Source: Sordaria brevicollis (lineage: Eukaryota > Ascomycota > Sordariomycetes > Sordariales > Sordariaceae). Taken from it: a DNA stretch of 64,000 nucleotides. The translations under genes were made by a program, and so were the position numbers. Below the pieces are notes generated by a model that saw nothing but the letters and a program-made list of their open reading frames with translations, ran no database searches and had not been told where the DNA came from. Each line of letters opens with the position of its first letter. Position 1 is the stretch's first letter. Shown piece after piece: positions 49,042-61,343 of this stretch. The stretch lies in contig JAUTDP010000020.1 of assembly GCA_033439795.1 (NCBI GenBank), forward strand, positions 186,001 to 250,000, given 5' to 3'.

Positions 49042-49970
49042 GACCTTTTATATAATTTAAATTTTTATTTTGAAATTAATTTAATAGAAATTAATATTAT
49101 AATTATATTAATTGTAAATATTAAATATTCAATATTATATTATAATTATTTATGTATTAAATTATAATAGAAGTTATTTTTATCATAAAATTTTCATTTT
49201 AATAATAATTTTTAACATTTTTATTTATAAATACTATAAATCCTTCTTATTTAATTATAAAGTATAAATATTATATATTATATTATTTTTTAATTTTTAT
49301 TATTAATTTATAATATATTTTTTTTTCTTTTTATTTTTTCTAAATTAAATAAATTTAAAATAAAATTATATATTTAAATCGTTTTAATATTAAATCCTTC
49401 TTATTTAATTATAAAGTATAAATATTATATATTATATTATTTTTTAATTTTTATTATTAATTTATAATATATTTTTTTTCCTTTTATTTTTTCTAAATTA
49501 AATAAATTTAAAATAAAATTATATATTTAAATCGTTTTAATATTAAATAATAATAAGAATTATTTTTATTATAATATTTCAATTTAAATAATAATTTATT
49601 AAATTTTTATTTATAAAGTATATAAATTATTTTTATTTAATTATAAAATATAAGTATTATATATTATATTATTTTTAAACCTTTTTTATTAATATTTAAA
49701 ATCTCTTTTAAAATCTCTTTTTTTAAAATAATTATATATAAAATATATTTTGTAATGTTCGTTATTAATAATTATTTATTAAAAATAAAAAAAGCAAAAA
49801 TTTATTAAATTAATTTTTATAATAAAGAATTAAATATTTAATCTTTATTATTATAAAATTATATTAAAAAGATAATAATAAAATATTTATTACTATATAT
49901 TTAAATCGAACTTTTTTTTTTAAAAAAGAAAAAATTTTTTAAGAAAAAATAAATAAATAATATTTCACGA
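49042..49970. other. CpG-poor sub-block within the RIP region
   Basis: Over about 930 bases only around five CpG steps occur, while flanking RIP sequence often has several per 60 bases. CpA/TpG steps are about as rare as outside. The sub-block carries the 154-bp duplication. It may be a separate insertion of natively AT-rich DNA. Confidence 0.6.
49237..49543. repeat. Near-identical tandem duplication, about 154-bp period
   Basis: Copy 1 is 49237-49390 and copy 2 is 49391-49543. Both start TAAATCCTTCTTATTTAATT and end ATCGTTTTAATAT. They differ only in the length and composition of one T/C run. A third, more diverged relative occupies about 49588-49675. The near identity suggests this duplication is younger than the mutation of its surroundings. 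Confidence 0.88.
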
Positions 49971-51960
49971 TTTTTTATAATTTAGGGAAAAAAAAATTTT
50001 TTTAAAGGAAGAGAAAATAAATTTAGGTAATAGAGTAATTACCCTATTAAATACCTATATTTTTATCTAACCCCTTAATAACCCCTTATAAATTTATTAT
50101 TAATTAGATAATAACCGGTTAAAAACTTATTAAAAATTAAAATAAAACGTATTATTAAAATATTACTAAAATAAATTTACTACGTCTATAAATTATTTAT
50201 TCGGTATTTCTATCGCTATTATTACTAATAACCTCTAATTTAATTTACTCGAATATAACCGCCTAATTAAAGGCATTAAAGAAACGAATATCTATTTTCT
50301 TAGTAATATATTTAGCGTTAATATATATTTTAAATTCTTTTATATTACGAAGGTTATAGCCGTTACGGGTTAATTTATTTTAAGAACTCTATTTATTACT
50401 TATATTATATATAACGAAGCTAATTATATTAATAACCTACAAAATAATTTTTAAGGGTTTAAAAATTCGAATTATATAATAAAAAGGATTAAAATAATTA
50501 CTACAATTCTTATTTTATTAATTAATTAATAATAAATTCTAAATATATTTATAATAGGTAAATAATATATTATTTATTACCCTTTTCACTATAATTAATA
50601 TAATATTTACTATTAATTAATAAAGGCTTTAAATTAGAAATATTAGGGATAATAGTAAGGAAGGCCTTATATTTTTTAACCGAATCCTAAACGAAATAAC
50701 CCTTTAAATCCTTACGCAACGGCTATTTTTTAATTTTATACCGGCCTAAATAAATAAAAACTTCGCGAATAAAATCGATATCCTTTTACAATTTAGAATC
50801 GGCCTTAACCTAAGCCTTTTTAATTTACTCTCTAACTTCTAAATATAGTATTAATAACGTATTATTAATTAAATATTAATTAATTAATAATTAGTAGATA
50901 AAATTTATTTTTAATAACCTTTTCCTTTTTTTTAACTTCGCGTTCGGTAGTATAAGCGGCCGATTTAACCTTCTTCTACTTCGCTAGAAATATAATTAAC
51001 GGGGTTTAAATCGGGGCCGATATTTTAAATTTAAAACCGGCGAATTTATCAATAGCGATATTAATAAAATTTTTAACCAATTCGTAAAATTCTATTAATA
51101 ATTAATTAATAATTTATTCTTAACCCGTTTTTAACCCGTTAATAATATATTACTTATTAACCGCCTTTTTCATTTTCTTAAAATTAAATTTACCTCCCTT
51201 ATTAAGAATAACGTTACTATTAGCGGTTATAATATTCAAAGTAATATAATATTCATCCTTATAATAATTATACAATTTAATATAGTTATTAAAAACCTTT
51301 ATATTATAATAGAATTTACTATTAGGTTACGGAAAATAGTAGAAGCGTTCCGAAGTGTAAATTTTAATAGCGGATTTAATTTTACTACCTTAAAAAACGT
51401 ATTATTAATTAATTAATAATTAATTATTAATTTATTATTAACGGGTTAATATATAATTTATATTACCGGCAATTAAATTCTCGTAAACGATAACCGGGGG
51501 TAAACCCTCGGAGCGCTAAATTAAAGCATAATATTTAATATAAGCGGTTTATAAATTTTATTAATATAAAAACTAAAAAAAAATTATAACCTATCAATAA
51601 TAAATTAGTAATAGGTTAATAATAGAATATTAATAAGTTATTTATACCTAGGGCAACCTTATTCTTAATAAGCTTCTCTATAATAGCGGTGCTTATAATT
51701 ATTAAAAGAGGAAAGGAATTAAAAACTTTCCAATTATTAAAATTTTTTTTAAATAGCTAACTATTTCGTTTATTTAATAGATATCTTTCATCCCATATTT
51801 AATTTAATATTAATTACCATCGTTTTCAAATTTCATCGTTACTAATATTTATCTTCCTTTATAATATTGCGATCCTATTGTATTGCAAATATATTTTTTC
51901 TATGGTATCTACACGTTAAATTAATATTTGTCTATTCATATCCACGCGGTTATACACTAA

Positions 51961-54098
51961 AGCAAATATACCTGGTACTTTAACGCGGGGAAATTTTCGC
52001 ATAGCGCGTGCAATTGGGGGGTCGCCTGGACTGGGACACGTTTGCAAGCGACAACTTCTGAATTGAAGATGGAACGCTGAAGTTCAGAAGTGTGACCAGT
52101 GACCACTGAGAAAGCGATCGACCTGGAACTGGACCGCTCTGAAAGGCTGAAAGCTGCAGATTTAGAGTGGGGAATCTATACCAATTAAGTTTAGCGCAGG
52201 AAGCTTTGCGGCAGTTGTGGGGCTGTGAGGAGATGGTCAAAGCTCTCAAAGGTACTTGTACAGACCTCGATGTACCTGTACCTGTACGACAAGAAAAGCG
52301 AGCGAGCCTCAACACCAATACCACAAACAACGTCGACTTTGTCTGGTAGGTTGAACCGGATGAAAGACCTCTTTCTAGGCTGCAACCCGATCTCTGTTCA
52401 CTCAGGCAACCTGCATCAAAGGTAAGGCATTGATGAACCTGGATCTGATAATTCATCTGAAAAGAAAGAAAAGTGACTACTAACCTTGACCTCCTCCTGA
52501 CTCAACTTTTCCCTTCCCGTCTCAGAAAACGAAACAGATAGAGAAAGTGATGTAATGTTCCCTGTCCTGTATGTATGTCCGACGAGGATGACTTGTTGTG
52601 TCCAGTCGGGCAAATGCGACTTCGATCGAAAAGATATCTTGAAAAATAACCGTCAAAAAGGTGGGGGATTTCTAGCTTTCAGTCGCAAAACATCCCGATA
52701 GCCTGAAAAGAGCCGACGTTGGGCGTAGAGAAAAACGACGGGAGGCTTCACCCTTTTGTACCTCTAACCCGTTGAATTGGGGGAATTTCTCCAACTCTCT
52801 CATGCTGTCAGCCTGTCCATGATTGTCAATGGTCCAAATTGAAGGCCAATCATTTATTACTAGCCGGCTGTGAAACGTCCTGTCGCCCTATCGGAATCTG
52901 TACTGCTGCTTCTCTAAGCAGATGTAGAGGTACACATATACCTTACTGTGCTTAGAGGGCACACATTCAAGCAGTACCGTACACGGCTCTAGGTAGGGGC
53001 ATTGACATTGACATTGAGGAGACCGTTTGCGGGGTTTGGATTACACGGACGTCTTGTGGCGTGAGGGCATCTTGGTTGATCTATTCTATCTATGATAGTG
53101 GCAGTTATCATCACTTCCCCTCCAATTGTAAATATGGTTGATTTTTCAAATTCAATGTTCTTGAATAATCACCATCAAGTACTCCAGAAAGGTGCTTCCA
53201 TGATAGTTTACCTCGGGCAGCTTAACATACCCTTGCAGGTACCTATCCTAAGGGCTACCGTCCTCGCTCGGCACCGGTGGCGTCAACCTCTTTATGTATC
53301 AATGTCAAGCTTCTTTATCTTCCAACATACCATACCATACACGTTCCCCTTTCAGCACCACGACCTTTGTGTGTGTACCCTCCAAGTCCTTTGGCTTTTG
53401 TACTCGTCGTAAAATCTGTAGCTTGAACCCCGGAAATGGCATAATGCTAGAAGCCAATGCCGTAGAGCCTCGAGTTCTACAAGAAACCACCCAGAGTTCC
53501 GAAAATAATCGAGGGATAGAAACCATCCAAGTTCACATATATGCCCATATATAAGTCTGTTCAATTAACAAATACTCTCTATTAGGTATCAACGACCATG
53601 TATCAATGACCATGTAAAATCCCCAACCCGTCCCATCCTGCCACCACGTTCTAGGAGCCCAAGCCCAAGTAGTTCTTGTAATCAGTTATAACCCAAAGTG
53701 AACGCAAAAACAAAGTGAGAGAGAAGCATTCAGGTCCATGTCTTCTCTCAGTACTACATGAAATTCATCCAAACCGGTGTTGTTTTTCCATGAAAACAAC
53801 CCTCCTGCCAATCCAATCCAATCCAGTGTTGGCGATCGTGTATCGTGCATGTGTGTATAACACCATTACTCCAGCACGCCAGCCGTGGCACGAGCCGATG
53901 CGTCTGTATACTCGTTATGTAGTCGTCCTCCTTTGACGATTAATACATAGGAGAGAGGGAAAAAAAAACACAAAAAACAAAAAGCCAAAAAGCATCCTAA
54001 TCCCAAGCCATGTCCCGTGATCCATAGCCGCTGCTAACCCAAAAAAAACCAAAAACAAAAACAAAAACCTAAGCCAAGCACCACCCACGCGTTGTTCT
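51961..54098. other. Gene-free flank of normal composition next to the RIP block
   Basis: About 2.1 kb between the AT-rich block and the stop of the sterol glucosyltransferase. Base composition returns sharply to normal near 51960. Open frames here are short and mutually overlapping, with no family match. The end near 53940-54080 is A-rich and probably 3' UTR. A small direct repeat (ATCAACGACCATGTATC / ATCAATGACCATGTA) lies at about 53588-53616, and a CATTGA-type triplet repeat at about 53000-53020. Confidence 0.6.
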
Positions 54099-57000
54099 CT
54101 AAACATACTTCACTCCCCCAGCCCCCCTCATCGAGCCCGGGCTGGTAGGGCTGGTAGGACTAGTCGGGCTCAACACCCTGCTACCCAAAGCGGCTGGTTC
54201 CTTCCCAACTTTGACGCCTCTCAGGTCCGCAACCGTCTGGCTCATCATATCGCTTCTCGACATGGACATCGACCCCGCCATATCATCATCGTTTCCTCCC
54301 ACAAACGTCCAGCTCTCTTCTTCCTCTTCGTCATCCGCGTCAACGTCGTCATCATCACCATCACCCTGGTGATCACCATCATCCTCGGGGGCGTTGGGCC
54401 TGGCGCCAGGCGTGGGCGTAGCAACACTGTTCCTCCTCGACTGATGCTTCTGCCTTTTCAGCGTGATCAAGTTCCTGGCATAGTCCAAGTCACGGTAGAT
54501 GGCTTGGATGGCGGTATCCACTCCGTTTTCGGCACGGATCTGCCCGCCCAGCACCTCAGCCCTGGTCTGCATTCTGCTACTATGCGTCGCTTCCCATAGA
54601 GCCCGCGCGAAGCTCGTAACTCCCCACTTCTTCAGATAGATTCCGACACCGAGATCCTCGACTCGTCCCGCAAAGAAGAACTGGTCGCCGAAGAAGGGGC
54701 GGATGATGGTCGGGATGCCAGCCCGCAAGCTGGCGCCAGTAGTACCGGAGCCGCCGTGATGCGCAGCGGCGTCGACTTGTTGGAAGAGCCAGTCATGCGG
54801 GGCCGATTGGATCTGTAGGATTTCTGGTGGGAGGACTGGCTCTGCCGTCTTGGGCTTTTCACCGCCGTCGTCCACTGCTGCCGAACGGTCGGACCAACCC
54901 TTGGAGAGAATACAGCGGACATCGGCTTTCAAGACGGCATCGATAATCTCCTGTGTCATCTTCGCCGGATCAGAAACAATAATACTTCCGAACCCGATGT
55001 ACACCAGCTTTTTCTCGTCAGCCCTCGCCTTGGCAATGAAATCCGTCAACTCCTTAGGTGGTTGCCACTTGTCGCCTCCTTCGTCGAGGAACCAGTACCC
55101 GGTGACGCGGATCCAGTCGCTGTAGTCGATGGGCGGAGGTACCACAGACGGGGAAAAGTTGTACAGGAAGGGGACCTTGTTCGGCTGCAGCTTCTCAAGA
55201 CTGGTGTTGGGCAAACCGAGGTACTTGTTCCTCCACCGGTTAACCTGATGCGCCGTGGCCTTCCAGAAAACATTGTCAAACATGACATAGGTTATGTAGT
55301 TGTACGCACCGCCCATCTTCTGCCCCGGCATTATAAAGGCATGAGGATAGGCACGCGTACGGGTCCACGGCATTGTGAATGCGCGGAAGTAGGGGATTCC
55401 GAGGGCTTCGGCGATGTGAATGCCTGCCATAGCAGACGGTGACTCGATGAGCAGGTCGCTGCCTTGACAGGCTTCCCAAGCCGAAGTGAGCAGCTCGTCG
55501 AGCCAGCCGCGGAACTTGGAGTTGGCCTCGCGCAGGAAGGCATAGGTGAACGTGCCGTTCTCGATGCAGATGCGCATAAGTTCAGAAGGGTCACCCTCAA
55601 CAGGACCAAATTCGATTCCGTGGCTTTCGATCCAGTCCTTGAACTCCCGGTGGGTGACGATCTTGGGGTGGTGGCCTTCGTCGAGCAACCTCTTGCAAAG
55701 GGCAATATAAGGTTGGACGTCGCCACGCGAACCAATCGTCAAACAAGTGATGCGCATGGGCTCACTGGGCTTGAAGTTCAGGAACGAAGCCTTGGGATCG
55801 TCGAACAGTATCGTTGGGGCATCCGATACTCCAGATGCCTGTCGAGGAAGTTCAATCTCATGATCAGGGAACTCTTCGTTCCTTGCCTGGTTGAGCGCAT
55901 CCCTCTCAGCTTCTGCTGCTTGCGCCTCTTCCTCCTCTTGGGCCTCGGCCAAGTACCTCGCCGCATCCAAGCTCTGGATGATGGTAATAGCACAGTCATC
56001 CCGATTCTCTGCCTTGGCAAACTCGAAGAAGATCTCCTCGTGGCCACGGATGACAACGACCAAGCCAGAGTACCCAAATCGGAACCCCTTTTCCTTGTCG
56101 ACTGTCTCAATGTCCTTCAGAGGCAGGATAAGCTTCGTGCGAGTGCCAGGCAGCAAGCTGCGAAAGCAGAAGTGGCGGTTGCTAATGTAGATCTTGCCAT
56201 AAAGCGGCAACACTCTAACGATGAACCCAAAGTACGCAGCCTGCAGCTTCTCCGTCTCAGGCAACGCAAAGTGCGCCTGGAAACGGGCTTCCGACAGGGC
56301 TCTCTCCTCGGGGTCATCTTCAACATCCTCCTCTTCGGTCCTCCTTCCAGCAGGCTGGTCGTAGTGCTTCTTGCCGCCCTTCCACATGCCTGATACCTTT
56401 TCGACATATCCCATAGACTCGGTCGCTAGAAGGTTGCTCATGCGCCTAGACTGCCGGTCCAAGTAGCCCATAAATGCGTTGGCCCTCTGCAATGGGTAGT
56501 TACCCATCATGGCAATGCTCTGTAGTGTGGGCGTCGAAGGACCACCTTCTGCTTCTCCCGTGTGCTCGCCGATCTGGCCCGTGGTTGCTGCATGATGGGG
56601 TCCTTGAAGTCGGACCAAGCCCGCCGTGTGTTGGCGTACAATCGGGGGTGCTGTGACCCCTCCTTCACCCTCTGCGGCGGCGCGTGTAGCCGATGCCGAC
56701 CTACGGAAGATCGGGCTATGGAAAACATCGCTTCCTCGGAGGATCTGGCTAGCCGATTGATCCTCGCTGCTACCAGAGGCCACCAAGGCCGACAGACTTG
56801 CCTGACTAGGGTCGTCGAAGCTCTGTGCGTACGAGTCGGTACTAGCATGTGGCTCGTGGCGAGGTTTGCTGAACGACCTTCGACCGTCTCCATGCAAGCT
56901 ACGTGGAGGCGATCCCGCGTAACCTGCTGTGCCGGGGCTGGCATCGAAACTCCGTCGACCGAACGGCCGAGTGCCATCAAAACTGCTCCTAAAGTAATCA

Positions 57001-58925
57001 CCGCTAGCACGAGAACTAGGGGAGGCGACTTGGATGGGGGAAACCGGGGAAAGTGTAGCCTTGACTCCTTCGTTGAAGGTGCGAGTCCGTGGACTGCCGA
57101 GATTGTCATTGTTTGTGCCGTCTCCTCCCAGGGCTTTAGTGGCGTCGTTTGCGCCAGAGTCTTCGGGCGAGGAATCCTCTACGAGAACCTTGAGGACCTG
57201 GATGGCCTTCTTGCCAAAGCTGAAGAAGGAGAAGAAGTACTGGCGGCTGTTAGCAGGTGCACAACCTAGATGTCAAGCACTCTGATGTCTTACCTCGTCG
57301 ATCGCATACGTCTCATCGTTGTCGATGACGCGAATCTTGCAAGTGTCTGCAAACTCCACCATCTGGGTCTCCTCAACGTCAAGAATATTCTTGATAGGAA
57401 TGGAGATCTTGACGCTGTCGCCATCGTTGTGCGAGCGGAAGATGACTCGTTGCAGGCTCTTAACCCATTCCTTTGCACTTTGAGCGCTGTCGGCCTTGAA
57501 GTGGTATGTTCGGTGATGGGTGGTGACGGAAAAGTAGTTGCCCTCCTTCTCCTTGTCGTTGACGCTAGCCGAGATACCGTATCGCAGGTCGATCTGGCCG
57601 GCGGGGAAGTAGTGGTCTTTGGGATCTTGGTAGTAGGACAAGACGTCTCCTTTCAGACGGAACCAGTAACGGTTGTACTTTGGGTTTCGCTTGCCGCTCT
57701 TTGATAGGTACCCGGACTTTGCGATCTCGTGCTGTCACAAACAAGGTTAGCTATTTACAGGTCGTTCAATCTTTGGGCGACAACTCACTGCCTTTTTCGG
57801 TAGATGCGCATAAAACGCGATGTGGTTCGCCGTGATGTACATGTACCCCTGGAGCAGAACGTGTTGAAGCAGCCAGCAAGGGTACTCTTCAATGACCTCT
57901 TCTGCAGTGTCGAACTCGAAGATATCCTTTAGCTTCTTGGCCAGCTGTCCAGTTCCGCCGGCGTCATCGCGGCGATGTTCCCCCGACAACCTGTCAAGAT
58001 CGAAACTGGGGCGGGCAGCCATCTCGGCCCGTGCCTCGAGCATCCGGCTCATGAGCGGCGCCCCGTTCCCTTCCGCTCGGACGATCTCTATTGGTGGGGC
58101 AAGCCCGGGCGACTTGTTTTCGTCTTGGTTGGATGGAGGGACAGGAGAAGATGGGTCGGCATCTTCCTCTTCTTCGATCTTGTTGTCCGTTATCGTTGTG
58201 CCCTTTTGTTGTCTCGACTTCTTGGGCTTGTGGGAACTTGAGAGTCGGGAGAGACCGGGAACGGATTGAAGGAGTTTATGACCTGAAAGACGTCGGCGGT
58301 GGGTGTTGCTCGGGCCTGCTTCTGCTGTACCACTTGCAGATGGCTGCTTGTTGAAGATAACGGTCTGCGAGAGTGACTTTCCGGTACCGACAGCTTCACG
58401 ATTGCGTGCTGTGCCTTTAATGCCAGGGCCCGCAATGGTCATGGCCATGGGATTCGGCCCATCGTCTTCGTCCTCCGAACTCTGACCTTCAAACCGGTCG
58501 TGGAAATCAACAGTGCTTCCAGCAGCAGCGATCAGACCAAAGATGCTCTGGTTCATGTTCATGAACATTCCGCCCTGGGGTTGCAAGACATCCTCCTCAT
58601 TGTCTTCTTCTTTCCCATTGTCTTTTAGACGGTCGGGCAGCTCCATGGTGGGAGAGTGTGGCTGGTTGCTGTCGCGGCGTAACCTCTGCAATTTCCGGGA
58701 CATGCGGTGGGCCGCAACCTCTCGGTGACTTGGGCGCTTGGTGAGTGCAGCTGGACGTGCAGGACCGGGGCCGGCTTGGGGTAGTGCTTCGGACGGTTTC
58801 GCAGGAGGTTGTTGTGACGAAGAGGATTCAGCGATTGACTGTGATTGTGACTGTGACTGGGAATTCGAATTCGAAGAGGGATGATCGAGTATGGGACCCG
58901 ATGACGTTGGTTGAGAGGACGCCAT
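54099..58925 (-). CDS. atg26: Sterol 3-beta-glucosyltransferase (Atg26/Ugt51)
   Basis: Complement of exons 57789-58925, 57294-57731 and 54099-57239, 1571 residues, all introns phase 0. In order: a disordered Ser/Gln-rich N terminus; a GRAM domain at about 345-378 continuing over the first junction; a PH domain at about 380-490 ([28 protein letters not shown]...[20 protein letters not shown]); GRAM remainder; a long Ser-rich linker; a second GRAM ([40 protein letters not shown]); and a GT1 glucosyltransferase from about 1020 ([28 protein letters not shown]) with the nucleotide-sugar motif [20 protein letters not shown] at about 1350. The enzyme adds glucose from UDP-glucose to ergosterol at membranes; the PH/GRAM region binds phosphoinositides, and in some yeasts the protein is needed for pexophagy. 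Length fits filamentous fungal homologues. Confidence 0.95.
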
Positions 58926-61343
58926 TGCGGATCAGGTATACACTGAAGAGGATCGAGGGGCTGATAAGGATGATTAGACGTCGTAATGATGGGGATAGCC
59001 TGACTCGTAGAAGTGCTAGGAATAAGAAGCAAAGGTAAGCATAAGTGGACGTCCGCAAAGCAGCACAAGTGGACTGCATGCAAGTAGGTAAGGCAGGCAG
59101 GCAGGCAGGCTGTGGAGGGAGCAGGCCGCCAGGCAGAGGCAGAGAGACTGGAGGCAGGTACCCTTGGAGATTGTACATACAAGGAATCAAGACAAACAAG
59201 GCGAAGAGCCGGACTGTTGTAAGCCACGACAGAGAACGGCCGGGGCTGTATGCCGTATAGTATAGATTAGGATAGCCAGTTCTCGAAGCAGGCTTGATGA
59301 ATAATGACGAGGGTAACTAGATGGTTAGGTAGGAGGTCTGGTAGAAGCTGATATGGGGTGTGGTTGTCGATGATGAGCGAATGGATAGGTTGGATCGGAT
59401 GATACTGATGTTTCGATCCCAAGTAAAGCCAACCACAACCAAAGAGCGAGAGATATAGAGACCGAGTGCATTCAGTCAAACCAACAACGCCAGCAATAAC
59501 AACCGTGCAATGGAAGAGGTTAGGTTCCCGTCGTCGTCTCCAGAGTTAGAGTGTTTGTTGATTTGTTGTGGTGGTTCATGCCGCTCTGGTCTCTGGATGC
59601 CTGTGATTGTGTACAGCCACTAACAATCGCGTCGTCGTCGGTCAGACAATCAGCAGCCCATACCTAGACTAAACACGAAGATCTGGAGCCTGACTGGTCG
59701 AACAAGTGGTTGATCAGATAGCGCAAGTAGGTAGAGAGAGAGAGAGGGCGGGAGAGGCAGACTGCCAGGCGCAGGCTGTGCAACCTCAATAATGGGTGGT
59801 AGAGGTACCTCTTGTCGCGGTACCTGGTTGGTGGTGAGAGTGCCGATATCTACAGCTGGTTGGCGTATCGCTCAATCAGATGTCCAAGAAAGACGAGAGG
59901 TGGGAGGAAGTGGTGAAAGGAACTTGAACTGCGGACTCTGAATGAGGCGGGCGGTCGAGGACAGGAGCCCGAGCAACAAGCCCGGTGCCCGCTGCCCGCT
60001 GGCCAGGAAGGTGTCTGGTGTGGAGCCCCACTGCCTGACGTTGTTCAGGAGCCAGAGCAGCCAACCCCAGCTGGGGAAATGCTCCATAGCTGTGGGTCAC
60101 TCAAAGACCGATAAGATACAAACGGGTACCTTGATAGTCACCCTGGCTTTCATCCCGAGATAGTGCTTCGCCTTTGTCTCTTCGTAAGCTCTAACAGCCA
60201 TGCTGTGTCACCGGGTGTTCACATGTCACTATCCTGACCATCAAAGACATGGGACTTCCATTCGCAACACCTGACTTGCATCTGATTTTCCTTTCCTCCT
60301 CCACCTTGGAAATGTCCTCCTGTTCTGGACGCTTGACAGATGACTCCATCGAGTGTTCTTTTTGCTTTTTAATCTTTCAGAGTTCAGCTTTCAGGTCGGC
60401 CATCTTTGAACCCCGAAAAAGGCAACACCGTTATCTCTCACCTTTCTCTCTTGGATGACACCCATCAAGACTCAAGATCCGTCCGGTCAACATGTCAACA
60501 ACAGGTTGGCCAACAAGGTGCACTTCAACACCATTGGAACAAGTTGTTGCAGCACCCAAAGCCATGTCGTGAGACGTGAGTCTGCTGAGGGCCCGCCGCT
60601 ACGATGCCTGATCTGGCCAAGTGAGTGGCACATACCTACAGGTAGTGTCGTGCTGGTTGCAACCATTATCGTCAGAGCATCATACCGGTCCCGGCCTCAA
60701 CTTCATTGGGGCTTCTCGTCGTTTCGAGGCGACCAGTTGATGTTCAAGTTCAAGTTGTCGATTTCTCGTTAGTTTTCAGGATGGCTATCTGGGAGAAACC
60801 GAGATTTGCTATCTGGTATCGTTGCTGACCACTCACGTCAACATAAGAGGTAGGAAGAAGTGCTGTGCATCATGTCCAATGTTACTTTACCCATGTGGAT
60901 GGTGTTCATCAATTTGCATGTGATTCCACGCTTGGTTGGAAGATGAGACTTGGGAGGAATCGGTGACCACTCACGTGTCAAGTTATTCTTCCTTTTCAAG
61001 TACACCTGAGATCTCACTGGTGGTATTGTTGCACTACCAACCAAGTTTACCGCTGACAGGACAACAAGGAATATATCGACGGGTTCGGAAGACCTGTTCA
61101 ACACGGCTTTCTAACTTTCTTGTATGATTGAGCGAACTAACATGACCAGTCAAAAGCATGTCACTTCACACTCGTATTATGGGACGGGGTGAAACCCAGA
61201 GCAAGCTGATTCAAAAATCCTGGTTTGATTCTAACCCTTGTACGACACCGGTATCATCAACTCGTCCAAACATGGTATCATCGCAGAAACTCCTTCGTCC
61301 CGCAAAACACCAACCAACTCCAAAACCATAACCAACATAAACA
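58926..61343. other. Long intergenic region upstream of atg26, downstream of cmr1
   Basis: About 2.4 kb. It should contain the atg26 promoter (possibly with a long 5' UTR) and the cmr1 3' UTR. Simple repeats: (GGCA)n at about 59092-59110 and (GA)n at about 59732-59746. Open frames are short and have no family match. A pair of related CACTCACGT motifs occurs at about 60830 and 60968. Confidence 0.55.

Larger units (their letters stand above)
41578..51960. repeat. RIP-mutated AT-rich heterochromatic block (dead repeats)
   Basis: About 10.4 kb of sequence rich in A, T and TA steps. CpA and TpG are rare while CpG steps stay frequent (for example about five in the 60 bases at 43261). Stop codons are frequent in all frames and the longest open frame is 69 codons. 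This pattern is what RIP leaves, C-to-T change in CpA context on both strands of duplicated DNA, and such regions are heterochromatic and DNA-methylated in Neurospora. No transposon protein could be read. The block is most likely one or more decayed transposons. Internal duplications are listed separately. Confidence 0.9.

Noticed and set aside
51980..52456. Open frame of 158 codons right of the RIP block
   Set aside because: No recognisable domain and several overlapping short frames on both strands.
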